Origin: an uncultured Alphaproteobacteria bacterium | GTDB lineage: Bacteria; Pseudomonadota; Alphaproteobacteria; Rhizobiales; Ancalomicrobiaceae | Direction: 5' to 3' | Assembly (NCBI GenBank): GCA_937892955.1 | Contig: CALBKH010000022.1 | Coordinates: 1-40,497 of the forward strand | Length of the DNA: 40,497 nucleotides | Shown: one piece after another, positions 32,984 through 40,497 of the stretch | Position numbering within the stretch: position 1 is the first letter of the stretch | Layout: every line of letters begins with the position of its first letter | Position numbers and translations under genes: made by a program | The notes under the pieces: generated by a model | Databases searched by the model: none | What the model was told of the DNA's origin: nothing | The model's input: only the letters and a program-made list of their open reading frames with translations

Positions 32984-33544
32984 ATGTGGGGCGCGGTCGG
33001 CAATCGTTTCGACGAGATCTTCGAACGGATCGCCGCGCCGTTGCGCCGCGCCCGGCCGGGCGAGGGCAAGCGCGAGTTCTCCATCCGCACCGTCGTCGTC
33101 GGGGTGATGATCGGGCTCACCGTGCTGTCGGCGCTGGAGCGGTCGACCGGCAATCTCCTGGTGATCGGCTCGTTCGGCGCGTCGAGCATCCTCCTTTTCG
33201 CCGTGCCCGACAGCGAATTCGCCCAGCCGTGGAACGTCGTCGGCGGCCACGTGCTGTCTTCGATCGTCGGTCTTCTCGCCTACAAGATCACCGGCGGGGC
33301 GTGGTGGGGCATCGGCCCGACCGTCGGTATCGCGCTGTGGCTGATGCTGGCGACGAAATCGTTGCATCCGCCGGCCGGCGCCGACCCGATCATCATGATC
33401 GCCCGCCAGAGCGCCGACGTCCTCTTCGTCACGACGACGGTCCTCCTCGGCACGACGGTCCTGGTGCTCCTGGCGACGGCATGGCACTCACGCGTGACCG
33501 GCCTCACCTTCCCCGACGAGGAACAGCGCAAGGTCCGCCCGTGA
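32984..33544 (+). CDS. HPP-family membrane protein
   Basis: A 186-residue integral membrane protein with the family's signature residues: FGASSILLFAVPDSEFAQPW (about 62-81), VVGGHVLSSIVGL and the name-giving HPPAGADP (about 128-135). Four membrane helices are evident. Some HPP proteins have been linked to nitrite transport in chloroplasts and cyanobacteria; the bacterial role is not settled. It begins one base after the rpoH stop and has no ribosome binding site of its own, so translation probably depends on rpoH. Confidence 0.88.
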   Translation: MWGAVGNRFDEIFERIAAPLRRARPGEGKREFSIRTVVVGVMIGLTVLSALERSTGNLLVIGSFGASSILLFAVPDSEFAQPWNVVGGHVLSSIVGLLAYKITGGAWWGIGPTVGIALWLMLATKSLHPPAGADPIIMIARQSADVLFVTTTVLLGTTVLVLLATAWHSRVTGLTFPDEEQRKVRP

Positions 33545-33626
33545 GCGTGTGCCGGCGGCCCCGGCATTGACACGCGCCTCGTCCGGCTTATCAACGGCGC
33601 ACGAAACCGCCCCTCCGAGACCGTTC

Positions 33627-35219
33627 ATGACCGCCCATCATCCGGTGCCTTCGCACACCGCCGATCCCGTCGCCCGTCGCCGCACCTTCGCGATCATTTC
33701 GCATCCGGACGCCGGTAAGACGACGCTGACCGAGAAGCTCTTGCTCTTCGGCGGGGCGATCCAGCTCGCGGGGCAGGTCAAGGCCAAGGGCGATCGGCGC
33801 AACACGCGGTCGGACTGGATGGGCATCGAGAAGGAGCGCGGCATCTCGGTGATGACCTCGGTCATGACCTTCGAATACCGCGACTGGGTGTTCAACCTGC
33901 TCGACACGCCGGGCCACGAGGACTTCTCGGAGGACACCTATCGGACGCTGACCGCGGTCGACGCCGCCGTCATGGTGCTCGACGCGGCCAAGGGCGTCGA
34001 GGCTCGGACGCTGAAGCTGGTCGAGGTGTGCCGCCTGCGCGACATCCCGATCGTCACCTTCGTCAACAAGTGCGACCGCGACACGATGGATCCGTTCGAG
34101 CTGCTCGACGACATCGAGAATTCGCTCGCCCTCGACACCACGCCGAAGTCCTGGCCGATCGGCCGCGGCAAGGCCTTCGCCGGCACCTATGATCTCGACA
34201 CGAACACCATCCGACTGAAGGACGCCGAGGAGCCGATCCCGGTCTCCGGGCCCGGCGATCCGCGCATCGAGGCGCTGCTGCCGCCGCAGGATTTCGCCCA
34301 GTTCAAGGACGAGGTCGAGTTGGCGCAAGGGGCGTCGAAGCCCTATGTCGCCCAGTCCTTCCTCGAGGGCCATCTGACGCCGGTCTATTTCGGCTCGGCG
34401 CTGCGCGACATGGGCGTGCAGGATCTGATCGACGCGCTCGGCAAGTTCGCGCCGTCGCCGCGCGAGCAGCACGCCGCGACCCGCGTCGTCGAGGCCGGGG
34501 AGCCGAAGATGACCGGCTTCGTCTTCAAGATCCAGGCGAACATGGATCCGAACCATCGCGACCGCATCGCCTTCATGCGGGTGTGCTCGGGGCGGCTGCA
34601 GCGCGGCATGAAGGCGAAGCTCGTCCGCACGGGCAAGAACATCGCGCTGACCGCGCCGCAGTTCTTCTTCGCCCAGGACCGGACGGTGGCCGACGAGGCT
34701 TTCGCCGGCGACATCGTCGGCATCCCCAACCACGGCACGCTGCGCATCGGCGACACGCTGACGGAAGGCGAGGATCTGGTCTTCCGCGGCGTCCCGTCCT
34801 TCGCGCCGGAGATCCTGCGTCGCGTCCGCGTCGGCGACGCGATGAAGGCGAAGAAGCTCAAGGAGGCGCTCCAGCAGATGGCCGAGGAGGGCGTCGTCCA
34901 GGTGTTCCAGCCGCGCGACGGCTCGCAGCCGATCGTCGGGGTCGTCGGCAATCTTCAGCTCGACGTGCTGAAGGAACGGCTCGCCGCCGAATACGGTCTC
35001 GAGATCTCGTTCGAGACGACGCGGTTCTCGGTCGCCCGATGGGTGACGTCGGAGGAGCCGGCGAAGATCGAGGAGTTCTCGCGGCGCGACAGTTCGGCCA
35101 ATTGCACCGACCTCGACGGCGATCCGGTCCATCTCGCCACCTCGCCCTTCGCGCTCAAGTACGAAGAGGATCGCTGGGAGATGCTGAAGTTCACGGACGT
35201 GAAGGACTATCAGAAGTAG
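33627..35219 (+). CDS. prfC: Peptide chain release factor 3
   Basis: A 530-residue translational GTPase RF3, which removes RF1/RF2 from the ribosome after peptide release. The length matches E. coli RF3 (529). G-domain motifs are HPDAGKTT (26-33), DTPGHEDFSEDTYR (93-106) and NKCD (147-150). The RF3-specific stretches RSDWMGIEKERGISV and KSWPIGRGKAFAG are present. The ATG at 33627 is chosen over an in-frame ATG at 33549 because family homology begins right after it. It starts 82 bp after the HPP stop. No terminator is evident in the following 222 bp. Confidence 0.96.
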   Translation: MTAHHPVPSHTADPVARRRTFAIISHPDAGKTTLTEKLLLFGGAIQLAGQVKAKGDRRNTRSDWMGIEKERGISVMTSVMTFEYRDWVFNLLDTPGHEDFSEDTYRTLTAVDAAVMVLDAAKGVEARTLKLVEVCRLRDIPIVTFVNKCDRDTMDPFELLDDIENSLALDTTPKSWPIGRGKAFAGTYDLDTNTIRLKDAEEPIPVSGPGDPRIEALLPPQDFAQFKDEVELAQGASKPYVAQSFLEGHLTPVYFGSALRDMGVQDLIDALGKFAPSPREQHAATRVVEAGEPKMTGFVFKIQANMDPNHRDRIAFMRVCSGRLQRGMKAKLVRTGKNIALTAPQFFFAQDRTVADEAFAGDIVGIPNHGTLRIGDTLTEGEDLVFRGVPSFAPEILRRVRVGDAMKAKKLKEALQQMAEEGVVQVFQPRDGSQPIVGVVGNLQLDVLKERLAAEYGLEISFETTRFSVARWVTSEEPAKIEEFSRRDSSANCTDLDGDPVHLATSPFALKYEEDRWEMLKFTDVKDYQK

Positions 35220-35441
35220 AGTGCCGGCTTCGTCGCGACGCTTCGTACCGCGGTGCGAAAGATTACCGGAAATTCATTGGAATTCGAGTGGCGGCCGGTG
35301 CAACCATCGGGTCGTCACGGACCTCGCGTCGGCCGTCGAGCCGGCGCGCCGAGGTAGGTCGTCGGCCGCGCCGGCGATCTCTCCTCCTTCTCCTCCTCGC
35401 GGGCTCGGGCCCGCGCCGCACGACCAGAGGATTTTCCCGTC

Positions 35442-35876
35442 ATGAAGCTTCTTTCCCTCGCCGCCGCCGGTTTCGTCGGCTTCCTCGCCACGTCCACGGC
35501 CTTCGCGGCCGATCCGATGACCGATCGCCAGGCGATCTTCAAGGGCTGGGGCGACGCCACCCGCCCGGTCGCCGCCATGCTCAAGGGCGAGGCGCCTGTC
35601 GACGTGGCCAAGGCCAAGGCGGCGCTCGCGGCCTATGCCGACGGGGCGGCCAAGCTGCCGGCGCTCTTCCCGGACAACTCGCGGACAGGTAAAACCGAGG
35701 CTTCACCGCGTATCTGGGCGGAGAAGGCGCGTTTCGACGGGCTCTTCGCCAAGCTCGCCAAGGAGGCCTCGGCGGCCGAAGCGGCGATCACCGACGAGGC
35801 GAGCCTCAAGGCCAATTTCCCCAAGGTTCTCGGCAACTGCAAGGGTTGCCACGACGACTTCCGGGAGAAGAAGTGA
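35442..35876 (+). CDS. Cytochrome c' (class II cytochrome c)
   Basis: A 144-residue periplasmic cytochrome c'. The signal peptide covers about residues 1-22 (cleavage after AFA). The mature protein is a four-helix bundle by pattern, with the heme-binding CKGCH near the C-terminus (Cys 133, Cys 136, His 137), the hallmark of class II cytochromes. Family members bind NO or carry electrons. The cytochrome b561-type gene begins four bases after its stop, which makes the pair an evident electron-transfer unit: membrane b-type cytochrome plus soluble c-type. An AGAGGA ribosome binding site precedes the ATG. Confidence 0.93.
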   Translation: MKLLSLAAAGFVGFLATSTAFAADPMTDRQAIFKGWGDATRPVAAMLKGEAPVDVAKAKAALAAYADGAAKLPALFPDNSRTGKTEASPRIWAEKARFDGLFAKLAKEASAAEAAITDEASLKANFPKVLGNCKGCHDDFREKK

Positions 35877-35880
35877 CGCC

Positions 35881-36576
35881 ATGACCGACACCCCCACGAC
35901 GACGGCGAAGGTACTCGCCTGGGATCTGCCGACTCGGCTGTTCAAGTGGGCCCTGGTGGCGACGATCGTCGTCGCCTGGGCCAGCGACAAGATCGGTGGC
36001 GGCAATCCGGACCTCCACAAGCTCAACGGTCGGATCGTCCTGATCCTGGTGGTGTTCCGCGTGTTGTGGGGGGTCGTCGGCGGCTCGACGGCGCGGTTCA
36101 CGCGTTTCGTCCCGTCGCCGGGGACGTCGATCGGCTACGGATTGGCGCTCCTGAAGGGGCGGGAGGGCCACTATCTCGGCCACAACCCGCTCGGCGCCTG
36201 GATGGTGCTGGCGCTCCTGGCGTTGCCGGCGGCGATGGCACTGACCGGCCTCTACAACGCCGACGTCGATCGCATGATCATCGAGGGGCCGCTCGCCAAG
36301 ACCGTGTCCGACGCGACGGTGACGCTCGCCCACAAGCTCCATCACAAGCTCTTCGACGTGTTGATCATCGCCGTCGTGCTGCACGTCGCGGCGGTGGTGT
36401 TCCACGCCGTGGTCAAGAAGGAGCGGCTGGTGCCGGCGATGGTGACCGGCAAGAAGCCGGCCGGCTCCTACGTCGACGCGGCCGCGGCGACGCCGGGGGC
36501 GATCGGTACGGCGCTCGCCTGTCTCGCCGCGGCGACGGCGATCGTCTGGCTCGGCATCCGCGCCGCGGGCGGGTGA
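35881..36576 (+). CDS. Cytochrome b561-family protein
   Basis: A 231-residue di-heme b-type cytochrome of the bacterial cytochrome b561 group. Membrane segments lie at about 20-37, 50-68, 105-124, 155-178 and a final one at 205-228. Candidate heme ligands are His 46, His 97 or 101, His 151/154/155, His 168 and His 175, in the family's HKLNGR, HYLGHNPLG and LHVAAVVFH contexts. It would pass electrons from quinol to the cytochrome c' encoded just upstream. It ends 27 bp before a strong bidirectional terminator. Confidence 0.92.
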   Translation: MTDTPTTTAKVLAWDLPTRLFKWALVATIVVAWASDKIGGGNPDLHKLNGRIVLILVVFRVLWGVVGGSTARFTRFVPSPGTSIGYGLALLKGREGHYLGHNPLGAWMVLALLALPAAMALTGLYNADVDRMIIEGPLAKTVSDATVTLAHKLHHKLFDVLIIAVVLHVAAVVFHAVVKKERLVPAMVTGKKPAGSYVDAAAATPGAIGTALACLAAATAIVWLGIRAAGG

Positions 36577-36603
36577 GCCACTCCTGCCGTGATCGCAACA
36601 GAA

Positions 36604-36625
36604 ACGGGGGCCGCGAGGCCCCCGT
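36604..36625. terminator. Bidirectional terminator after the cytochrome operon
   Basis: ACGGGGGCC (36604-36612) and GGCCCCCGT (36617-36625) form a perfect 9-bp stem with a GCGA tetraloop. It separates the convergent cytochrome b561 and sugar-kinase genes. A short T-rich tail (TTTCTGTTG) follows on the minus strand. Confidence 0.8.
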
Positions 36626-36654
36626 CGTCGTTGCGGGCTCGAGGAACCGCCGCC

Positions 36655-37554
36655 TCAGGCGGGATGCATCGCCAGGAACTCCTCGACCTCGGGGCGGGTC
36701 GGCACGCCGGCGCGGCCGCCGAAGCGCGAGCACTTGATGGCGGCGACGGCGGAGGCGAAGCGCAGCGCATCGGGTTCGGACATCTTCTCGGCCAGCGCCA
36801 GGGCGAAGGAGCCGTGGAAGACGTCACCGGCGCCGAGCGTGTCGACGGCGTGGACCGGGAAGGACTGCAGGCGCCGCACCCGATCGCCGTCGAGCCACAG
36901 CACGCCGCCGGAGCCGAGAGTGACGGCGAGGAAGGCGTCGGTCAGCTTGCGGATGGCGAGGAGACCTTTGGTCGGATCGGAGATGCCGGAGGTGCCGCGC
37001 AGGCCGGGCGTGCCGAAGACCACGTGACTGGCGGCGCGAATCATCTGCGGCGCGTCGCCTTCGGCGCGGTCGCCGTCGAGGACGCCGGGGATGCCGCGCT
37101 TCCTGGCGGCTTCGAGCAGCGGCACCGCGAGGGAGGGATAGCGGTCGTCGGTCAGGAGCGCGTCGACGTCGGCGACGAGCACATCGGCGTCGTCGATCAC
37201 CGGCGGGGCGACGTGCGGCGGATGCCAGGTGAGGATCGTGCGCTCGCCGTCGCCGTCGACGATCGACGAACAGACCGGCGATTCGCGCCCCGGGATGCGC
37301 AGGATCTTGGAGGTGTCGACGCCCTCGGTGACGAGGCCGCGGACGATCATCTCGCCGATCAGATCGTCGCCGAGAGGGGCGAGAACCTGGCCGGCGCCGC
37401 CGAGGCGGACGACGGTGACGGCGGCGTTGGCGCCCGAGCCGCCGCCGATGGAGATGAAGTCCTTGGCGCGCCCCTTGGTGCCGCGGGCAGGCGCGGCGTC
37501 GAAGCGATAGATGAAGTCCTGCACGGCGGCGCCGGCGACGAGGACGGTCGGCAT
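36655..37554 (-). CDS. PfkB-family sugar kinase
   Basis: A 299-residue ribokinase/PfkB-type kinase. The N-terminal signature is GGGSGANAAVTVVRLGG (37-53), and the C-terminal signature DTLGAGDVFHGSFAL contains the catalytic base Asp 244 and the anion-hole GAGD. A substrate-domain lid with CSSIVDGDGERTI is present. The DTLGAGDVFHG wording is shared with ketohexokinase- and sulfofructose-kinase-like members, but the sugar cannot be fixed. The ATG at 37554 is chosen because homology starts immediately; the upstream extension overlaps the promoter region. No sugar transporter or other sugar gene is adjacent. Confidence 0.88.
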   Translation of the reverse strand: MPTVLVAGAAVQDFIYRFDAAPARGTKGRAKDFISIGGGSGANAAVTVVRLGGAGQVLAPLGDDLIGEMIVRGLVTEGVDTSKILRIPGRESPVCSSIVDGDGERTILTWHPPHVAPPVIDDADVLVADVDALLTDDRYPSLAVPLLEAARKRGIPGVLDGDRAEGDAPQMIRAASHVVFGTPGLRGTSGISDPTKGLLAIRKLTDAFLAVTLGSGGVLWLDGDRVRRLQSFPVHAVDTLGAGDVFHGSFALALAEKMSEPDALRFASAVAAIKCSRFGGRAGVPTRPEVEEFLAMHPA

Positions 37555-37662
37555 CTCGGATTCCCCCAGGGCTCGATTCGGCAAGAAATCTCTATACCTC
37601 GAATTGTTACCATTTCGAGGACGACGCGCCGAGGAGACCACGGCGGGACTCGTGCGGCAACG

Positions 37663-39507
37663 TCAGGAGGTGGGCGCACCGCCCGCTTCGGAGGCAGAGC
37701 GGCGGCCGCGCAGGGTGCGCCCCTTGCGGGCATTCTCCGAGGCCGCCGGCGCGTTCACGGCGGCGCTCGTCAGGTCGCGGCGGAATTCGTCGCGTTTCTC
37801 GTGGATCGAGGCGATGATCGGTCCCATGGCGACGCCGAGGCCGAGGAGAGCCGCCTCCGACAGTTGCAGGCTCGCCTCGATGGTTTCGGGGACGGCGTCG
37901 CTGACGCCCTTGCGATAGAGGCGGCGGGCGTGGGAGGCGTCGCGGGCGCGCGCCACCAGGGGGACGTCGGGCCGGAAGCCGCGGACCGCCTCGACCACGG
38001 CGTCGACACCGGCCGTGGCGTGCATGGTGACGATCACCGCCGAGACGGTCTCGACGCCGCAGCTCCTGAGGAACATGGGATTGGTGGCATCGCCGAAGTA
38101 GACCGGCTTTCCGGCGTTGCGGCCGTCGACGACGTTGCCGGCGTCGCGGTCGACGGCGACATAGGTGATGCCGTGCTCCTCCAGCATGGCGGCGACGAGG
38201 GAGCCGACACGGCCGAAGCCGACGATCAGGGCGCGCGCCTCGAGGTTCTCCGGTGGGGTGGCGAGGAGGGCCGGATCGGGAGGGGCGCGGCGGTCGATCT
38301 CGCGCGACAGGCGGCGGCCGACGACGTCGAAGAAGGGGATCGCCGCCATGGAGAGCGACACCACGGCGATCACCCAGGTGGCGGTGGTGGCGTCGACGAT
38401 CTTCAGCGACGCGGCGAGACCGACGACGATGAAGGCGAATTCGCCGCCGGCACCGATGAGCAGGCCGGTCTTGACGGCGTTGGACGGCGCGACGCCGAAG
38501 AGGCGGGCGCCGAGCGTCGTGACGGTGCCTTTGACCGCCACCAGGGCGAAGGCGCCGGCGAGGACGGAGAGCGGATGGGCGGCGACGAAGTCGAGATCGA
38601 CACTCATGCCGACGGAGAAGAAGTAGACCCCGAGCAGCAGGCCCTTGAACGGTTCGATCGAGGTCTCGATGGCGCGGCGGTATTCGGTCTCGGCGAGGAG
38701 GAGGCCGGCGACGAAAGCGCCCAGCGCCATCGACATGCCGGCGAGGGACGCGGCGACGCCGGTGCCGATGGCGACGAAGAGGATGACCGCCATGAACAGC
38801 TCGGACGAGGACGTCTCGGCGACGACGCGGAAGAGCGGTCTGAGCAGCACCCGGCCGATGACGACGATGACCGCGACGGCGACGAGGCCCTGGAGCAGGG
38901 CCCAGCCGAGGCCGCCCCAGACACCGCGGGCGGCGGCGCCGGTGGAGCCGAGGGTCTCCACCATGAAGAGGATCGGGATCACCGCGAGATCCTGGAACAG
39001 CAGGATCGAGAAGGCGGTGCGGCCGGTGGTCGACGCGAGGCGCTTCTGCTCGGCGAGCACCTCGACGACGACGGCCGTCGACGACAGGGCGAGGCAGGCC
39101 GCGAGCACCAGCGCGGCGGCGGGCTTCTGGCCGAATTGGAGGGCGGCGGCGCCGATCAGCGCACCCGAGAGCAACACCTGGAGCGGACCGAGCCCGAACA
39201 CCAGACGCCGCATGGCGACGAGGCGGGAGACCGACAGCTCGAGACCTATGACGAAGAGCAGGAAGACGACGCCGAGGTCGGCGATGCCGGCGAGTTCCTC
39301 GCGTTTGTCGACGGTGAACCAGTCGAGCCAGGGCACGGCGGTTTCGAACCGGGCGAGGCCGTGCGGTCCGAGCACCGCGCCGGCGAGGAGGAAGCCGAGC
39401 ACCGAGCCGACCTTGAAGCGGTGCATCAACGGCACGACGACGCCGGCGGTGCCGAGCACCACCAACACGTCCTTCATCACCGCGATGTCGACCGCCGCGC
39501 CCGCCAT
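37663..39507 (-). CDS. CPA2-type cation:proton antiporter with RCK domain (KefB/KefC-like)
   Basis: A 614-residue monovalent cation:proton antiporter. Residues about 10-385 form the Na+/H+-exchanger-type membrane domain with GLELSVSRL, LALSSTAVVVEVL, LLFQDLAVIP (the family aspartate) and LLIGAGGEFAFIV. Residues about 410-530 form a Rossmann-type RCK_N (TrkA-N) domain beginning ALIVGFGRVGSLVAAML, which binds nucleotide and gates transport. A polar tail of about 35 residues follows. It is likely a K+ efflux or pH/redox homeostasis system; no KefF/KefG-type ancillary gene is seen. The 108-bp gap to the kinase gene on the same strand suggests separate transcription. Confidence 0.92.
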   Translation of the reverse strand: MAGAAVDIAVMKDVLVVLGTAGVVVPLMHRFKVGSVLGFLLAGAVLGPHGLARFETAVPWLDWFTVDKREELAGIADLGVVFLLFVIGLELSVSRLVAMRRLVFGLGPLQVLLSGALIGAAALQFGQKPAAALVLAACLALSSTAVVVEVLAEQKRLASTTGRTAFSILLFQDLAVIPILFMVETLGSTGAAARGVWGGLGWALLQGLVAVAVIVVIGRVLLRPLFRVVAETSSSELFMAVILFVAIGTGVAASLAGMSMALGAFVAGLLLAETEYRRAIETSIEPFKGLLLGVYFFSVGMSVDLDFVAAHPLSVLAGAFALVAVKGTVTTLGARLFGVAPSNAVKTGLLIGAGGEFAFIVVGLAASLKIVDATTATWVIAVVSLSMAAIPFFDVVGRRLSREIDRRAPPDPALLATPPENLEARALIVGFGRVGSLVAAMLEEHGITYVAVDRDAGNVVDGRNAGKPVYFGDATNPMFLRSCGVETVSAVIVTMHATAGVDAVVEAVRGFRPDVPLVARARDASHARRLYRKGVSDAVPETIEASLQLSEAALLGLGVAMGPIIASIHEKRDEFRRDLTSAAVNAPAASENARKGRTLRGRRSASEAGGAPTS

Positions 39508-39588
39508 GTCCGAATCCGTCCCGTTGCGTTCGGTTCACAGTGGACCATGTGTGCGGCGCGAGAAAGACCCGAGCGACGGACCGACCGG

Positions 39589-39624
39589 TTGCGATCAGGG
39601 TGTTATTTTGGTACAAAGGTACCA
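39589..39624 (+). promoter_or_regulatory. Promoter and overlapping perfect dyad of the RHH-SRPBCC operon
   Basis: TTGCGA (39589-39594) and TACAAA (39612-39617) are spaced by 17 bp, each matching consensus at 4 of 6. The -10 box lies within a perfect 6-bp inverted repeat, TGGTAC (39609-39614) and GTACCA (39619-39624), whose last base is the A of the start codon. A protein bound here would block both promoter and start. Transcription would begin at or next to the start codon, which implies a leaderless mRNA. Confidence 0.5.
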
Positions 39625-39869
39625 TGAAGATCGAACGCATCCAAACCGGCATCCGGCTCGAGAGGCGTCTCGTCAAGGTCCTCAAGGGACTGGCGGAGGC
39701 GAAGGACATCGGTCTCGGCGACCTCGTCGAGGGCATCGTGCTCCACGCCTTCGAGGGCAAGGCGCCGTTCTCAGTGGAGACGCTCGAGGTGATCCGCAGA
39801 TTGAAGGAGATCTACGGCCTCGACCTCACGGCGGCGGACGCCCACCGACTGGAGGAGGAGGGAACATGA
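39624..39869 (+). CDS. Small ribbon-helix-helix-like protein
   Basis: An 81-residue protein with a short strand (IQTGIRL, residues 5-11) followed by two helices (ERRLVKVLKGLAEAKDI and LGDLVEGIVLHAFEG), the order expected for an Arc/CopG-type ribbon-helix-helix DNA-binding fold. A further helical stretch (SVETLEVIRRLKEIYGLDL) follows. The assignment is by pattern, not by a recognised family. It is the first gene of an operon: its stop overlaps the SRPBCC start (ATGA). The dyad over its own start codon fits autoregulation by a dimeric RHH protein. An AAAGG four bases before ATG could serve as a ribosome binding site if the mRNA is not leaderless. Confidence 0.75.
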   Translation: MKIERIQTGIRLERRLVKVLKGLAEAKDIGLGDLVEGIVLHAFEGKAPFSVETLEVIRRLKEIYGLDLTAADAHRLEEEGT

Positions 39870-40318
39870 CCGCGACCCGTGTCGAGCGTCGCCACACGAT
39901 CGAGATCGACCGTCCGATCGATCGGGTCTTTCCACTGTTCACGCCGAAGGGCGAGGAAGCCTGGGCGCCGGGATGGGCGCCGGAGTATCTCCATCCGGCG
40001 GATGGCGAGATCGCCGAGGGAATGGTCTTCCGGACCTTCCACGACGACGAGACGACGCTGTGGGGCTGCGTCCTGTGGCGGCCCGAGGCGCATCACGTGC
40101 GCTATGCGCGGGTGACGCCGACGTCGCGCTTCGGTTTCGTCGACGTCGTCTGCCGCGCCATCGGGGCGGAGCGGACCGAGGTCGCGGTCGGCTACGACCA
40201 CACCGCGTTGACGGCGGCGGGCGAAGCCTACCTCGCCGACCTCGACGAGACGCGCTTCGCCGCGATGATCGGCGGCTGGCGCGTGGAAATCGAAGCATCC
40301 TTGGCGCGCGCCGCCTGA
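39866..40318 (+). CDS. SRPBCC-like (START/Bet v1-type) protein
   Basis: A 150-residue protein whose pattern fits the SRPBCC helix-grip fold: an opening strand HTIEIDRPIDRVFPLFTP, a WAPGWAPEYLHP loop, central beta strands (GMVFRTFHDDETTLWG), and a long C-terminal helix from about residue 125. Such proteins bind hydrophobic ligands or act as cyclases or aromatases; the ligand is unknown. The GGAGGAGGGAAC ribosome binding site lies inside the end of the preceding gene. The stop codon is directly followed by the cloverleaf-like repeat. Confidence 0.72.
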   Translation: MTATRVERRHTIEIDRPIDRVFPLFTPKGEEAWAPGWAPEYLHPADGEIAEGMVFRTFHDDETTLWGCVLWRPEAHHVRYARVTPTSRFGFVDVVCRAIGAERTEVAVGYDHTALTAAGEAYLADLDETRFAAMIGGWRVEIEASLARAA

Positions 40319-40442
40319 TACCGAGCCCACGAAATTCGGACTCGTCCGAATTTCGTGGGTTGCGGCCTGACCGGCCGACGCCCGTTCGGGCTCGCCTTCG
40401 CGGATGAAGTTCCGAACAGGTCGGAACTTCATCCGCTCGGTA
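40319..40442. repeat. Cloverleaf-like palindromic element
   Basis: Outer 7-bp arms TACCGAG (40319-40325) and CTCGGTA (40436-40442) enclose two perfect 15-bp hairpins that abut them without unpaired bases: 40326-40359 (loop CTCG) and 40401-40435 (loop ACAGG). A third, imperfect hairpin with core GCCCG-TT-CGGGC lies between (40380-40391). The two long stems share a GAANTTC core followed by SGA, as if derived from one unit. It begins one base after the SRPBCC stop and could also end its transcription. Confidence 0.8.
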
Positions 40443-40497
40443 TGAGGAGACCTGTGCGCGGATAGCCCTCGACGACCGTCTACTGACGTGATTCACT
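40443..40497. repeat. Right copy of the window-terminal inverted repeat
   Basis: Reverse-complement match to 1-55 (53 of 55 identical), joined directly to the outer arm of the cloverleaf-like element. It continues to the last base of the window, so the true repeat may be longer. No gene is visible in it. Confidence 0.85.

Noticed and set aside
36589..39627. A 1012-codon plus-strand open frame opposite the kinase and antiporter genes
   Set aside because: It is low-complexity Gly/Asp/Glu/Arg translation with no motifs, antisense to two genes with complete catalytic signatures.
1..40497. The whole window as a 40-kb transposon bounded by the terminal inverted repeats
   Set aside because: No transposase or integrase is present, and the content (gapR, pyk, rpmJ, rpoH, prfC) is core chromosome. 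A dispersed repeat or an assembly boundary explains the ends better.

Overview
This window looks like chromosomal DNA of a high-GC alphaproteobacterium, probably Hyphomicrobiales (Rhizobiales). The base composition is G+C-rich throughout except for one islet. The gene content fits this group: GapR/DUF2312, a DUF1036 secreted protein beside pyruvate kinase, a cysteine-free 41-residue L36, an Agrobacterium-type cellulose operon with bcsN, and an RpoH with the alphaproteobacterial N-terminus. I cannot name the genus. No tRNA, rRNA, CRISPR array, transposase or integrase is visible.

Layout. (1) 53-6893 is a housekeeping block: gapR, an N-formylglutamate amidohydrolase-like gene, a DMT-family transporter, DUF1036, pyk, an alpha/beta hydrolase, a DUF454 membrane protein, a TPR protein and rpmJ. 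The rpmJ gene has a recognisable promoter, a hairpin at the start of its leader and an intrinsic terminator that overlaps the start of the next ORF. (2) 7387-16062 is the cellulose operon bcsA-bcsB-bcsZ-TPR protein-bcsN, tightly packed and closed by a strong hairpin shared with a convergent DUF3124 gene. (3) 16794-24860 is a glycolate/glyoxylate module. A divergent IclR-family regulator faces glcB (malate synthase G), glcD, glcE, glcF and glcG. Glycolate would be oxidised to glyoxylate by GlcDEF and condensed with acetyl-CoA to malate by GlcB. The AT-rich iclR-glcB gap holds two inverted copies of a site close to the classical IclR box, and the glcB leader could fold so that its ribosome binding site is hidden. 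(4) 25106-31901 holds a LacI-type regulator, a second DMT transporter, a MarR-type regulator, a lone ABC ATPase, an 8-oxoguanine-deaminase-like amidohydrolase, an AT-rich orphan membrane-protein gene and a creatininase-family gene. (5) 32098-39507 holds rpoH, an HPP-family membrane protein, prfC, a cytochrome c'/cytochrome b561 pair, a PfkB sugar kinase and a CPA2 cation:proton antiporter. (6) 39624-40318 is a two-gene operon of a small ribbon-helix-helix-like protein and an SRPBCC-like protein, with a perfect dyad over the first start codon.

The most unusual features are not ordinary genes. The two ends of the window carry a 55-bp inverted repeat (53/55 identical), and the right copy abuts a 124-bp cloverleaf-like palindromic element. 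A second nested palindromic element lies at 24899-25015. The AT-rich islet at about 30179-31097 appears to split a former deaminase-creatininase operon, and it is flanked by two versions of the creatininase start (M-P-P-R-Q/R-H), as if an element had inserted there and restored the gene start.
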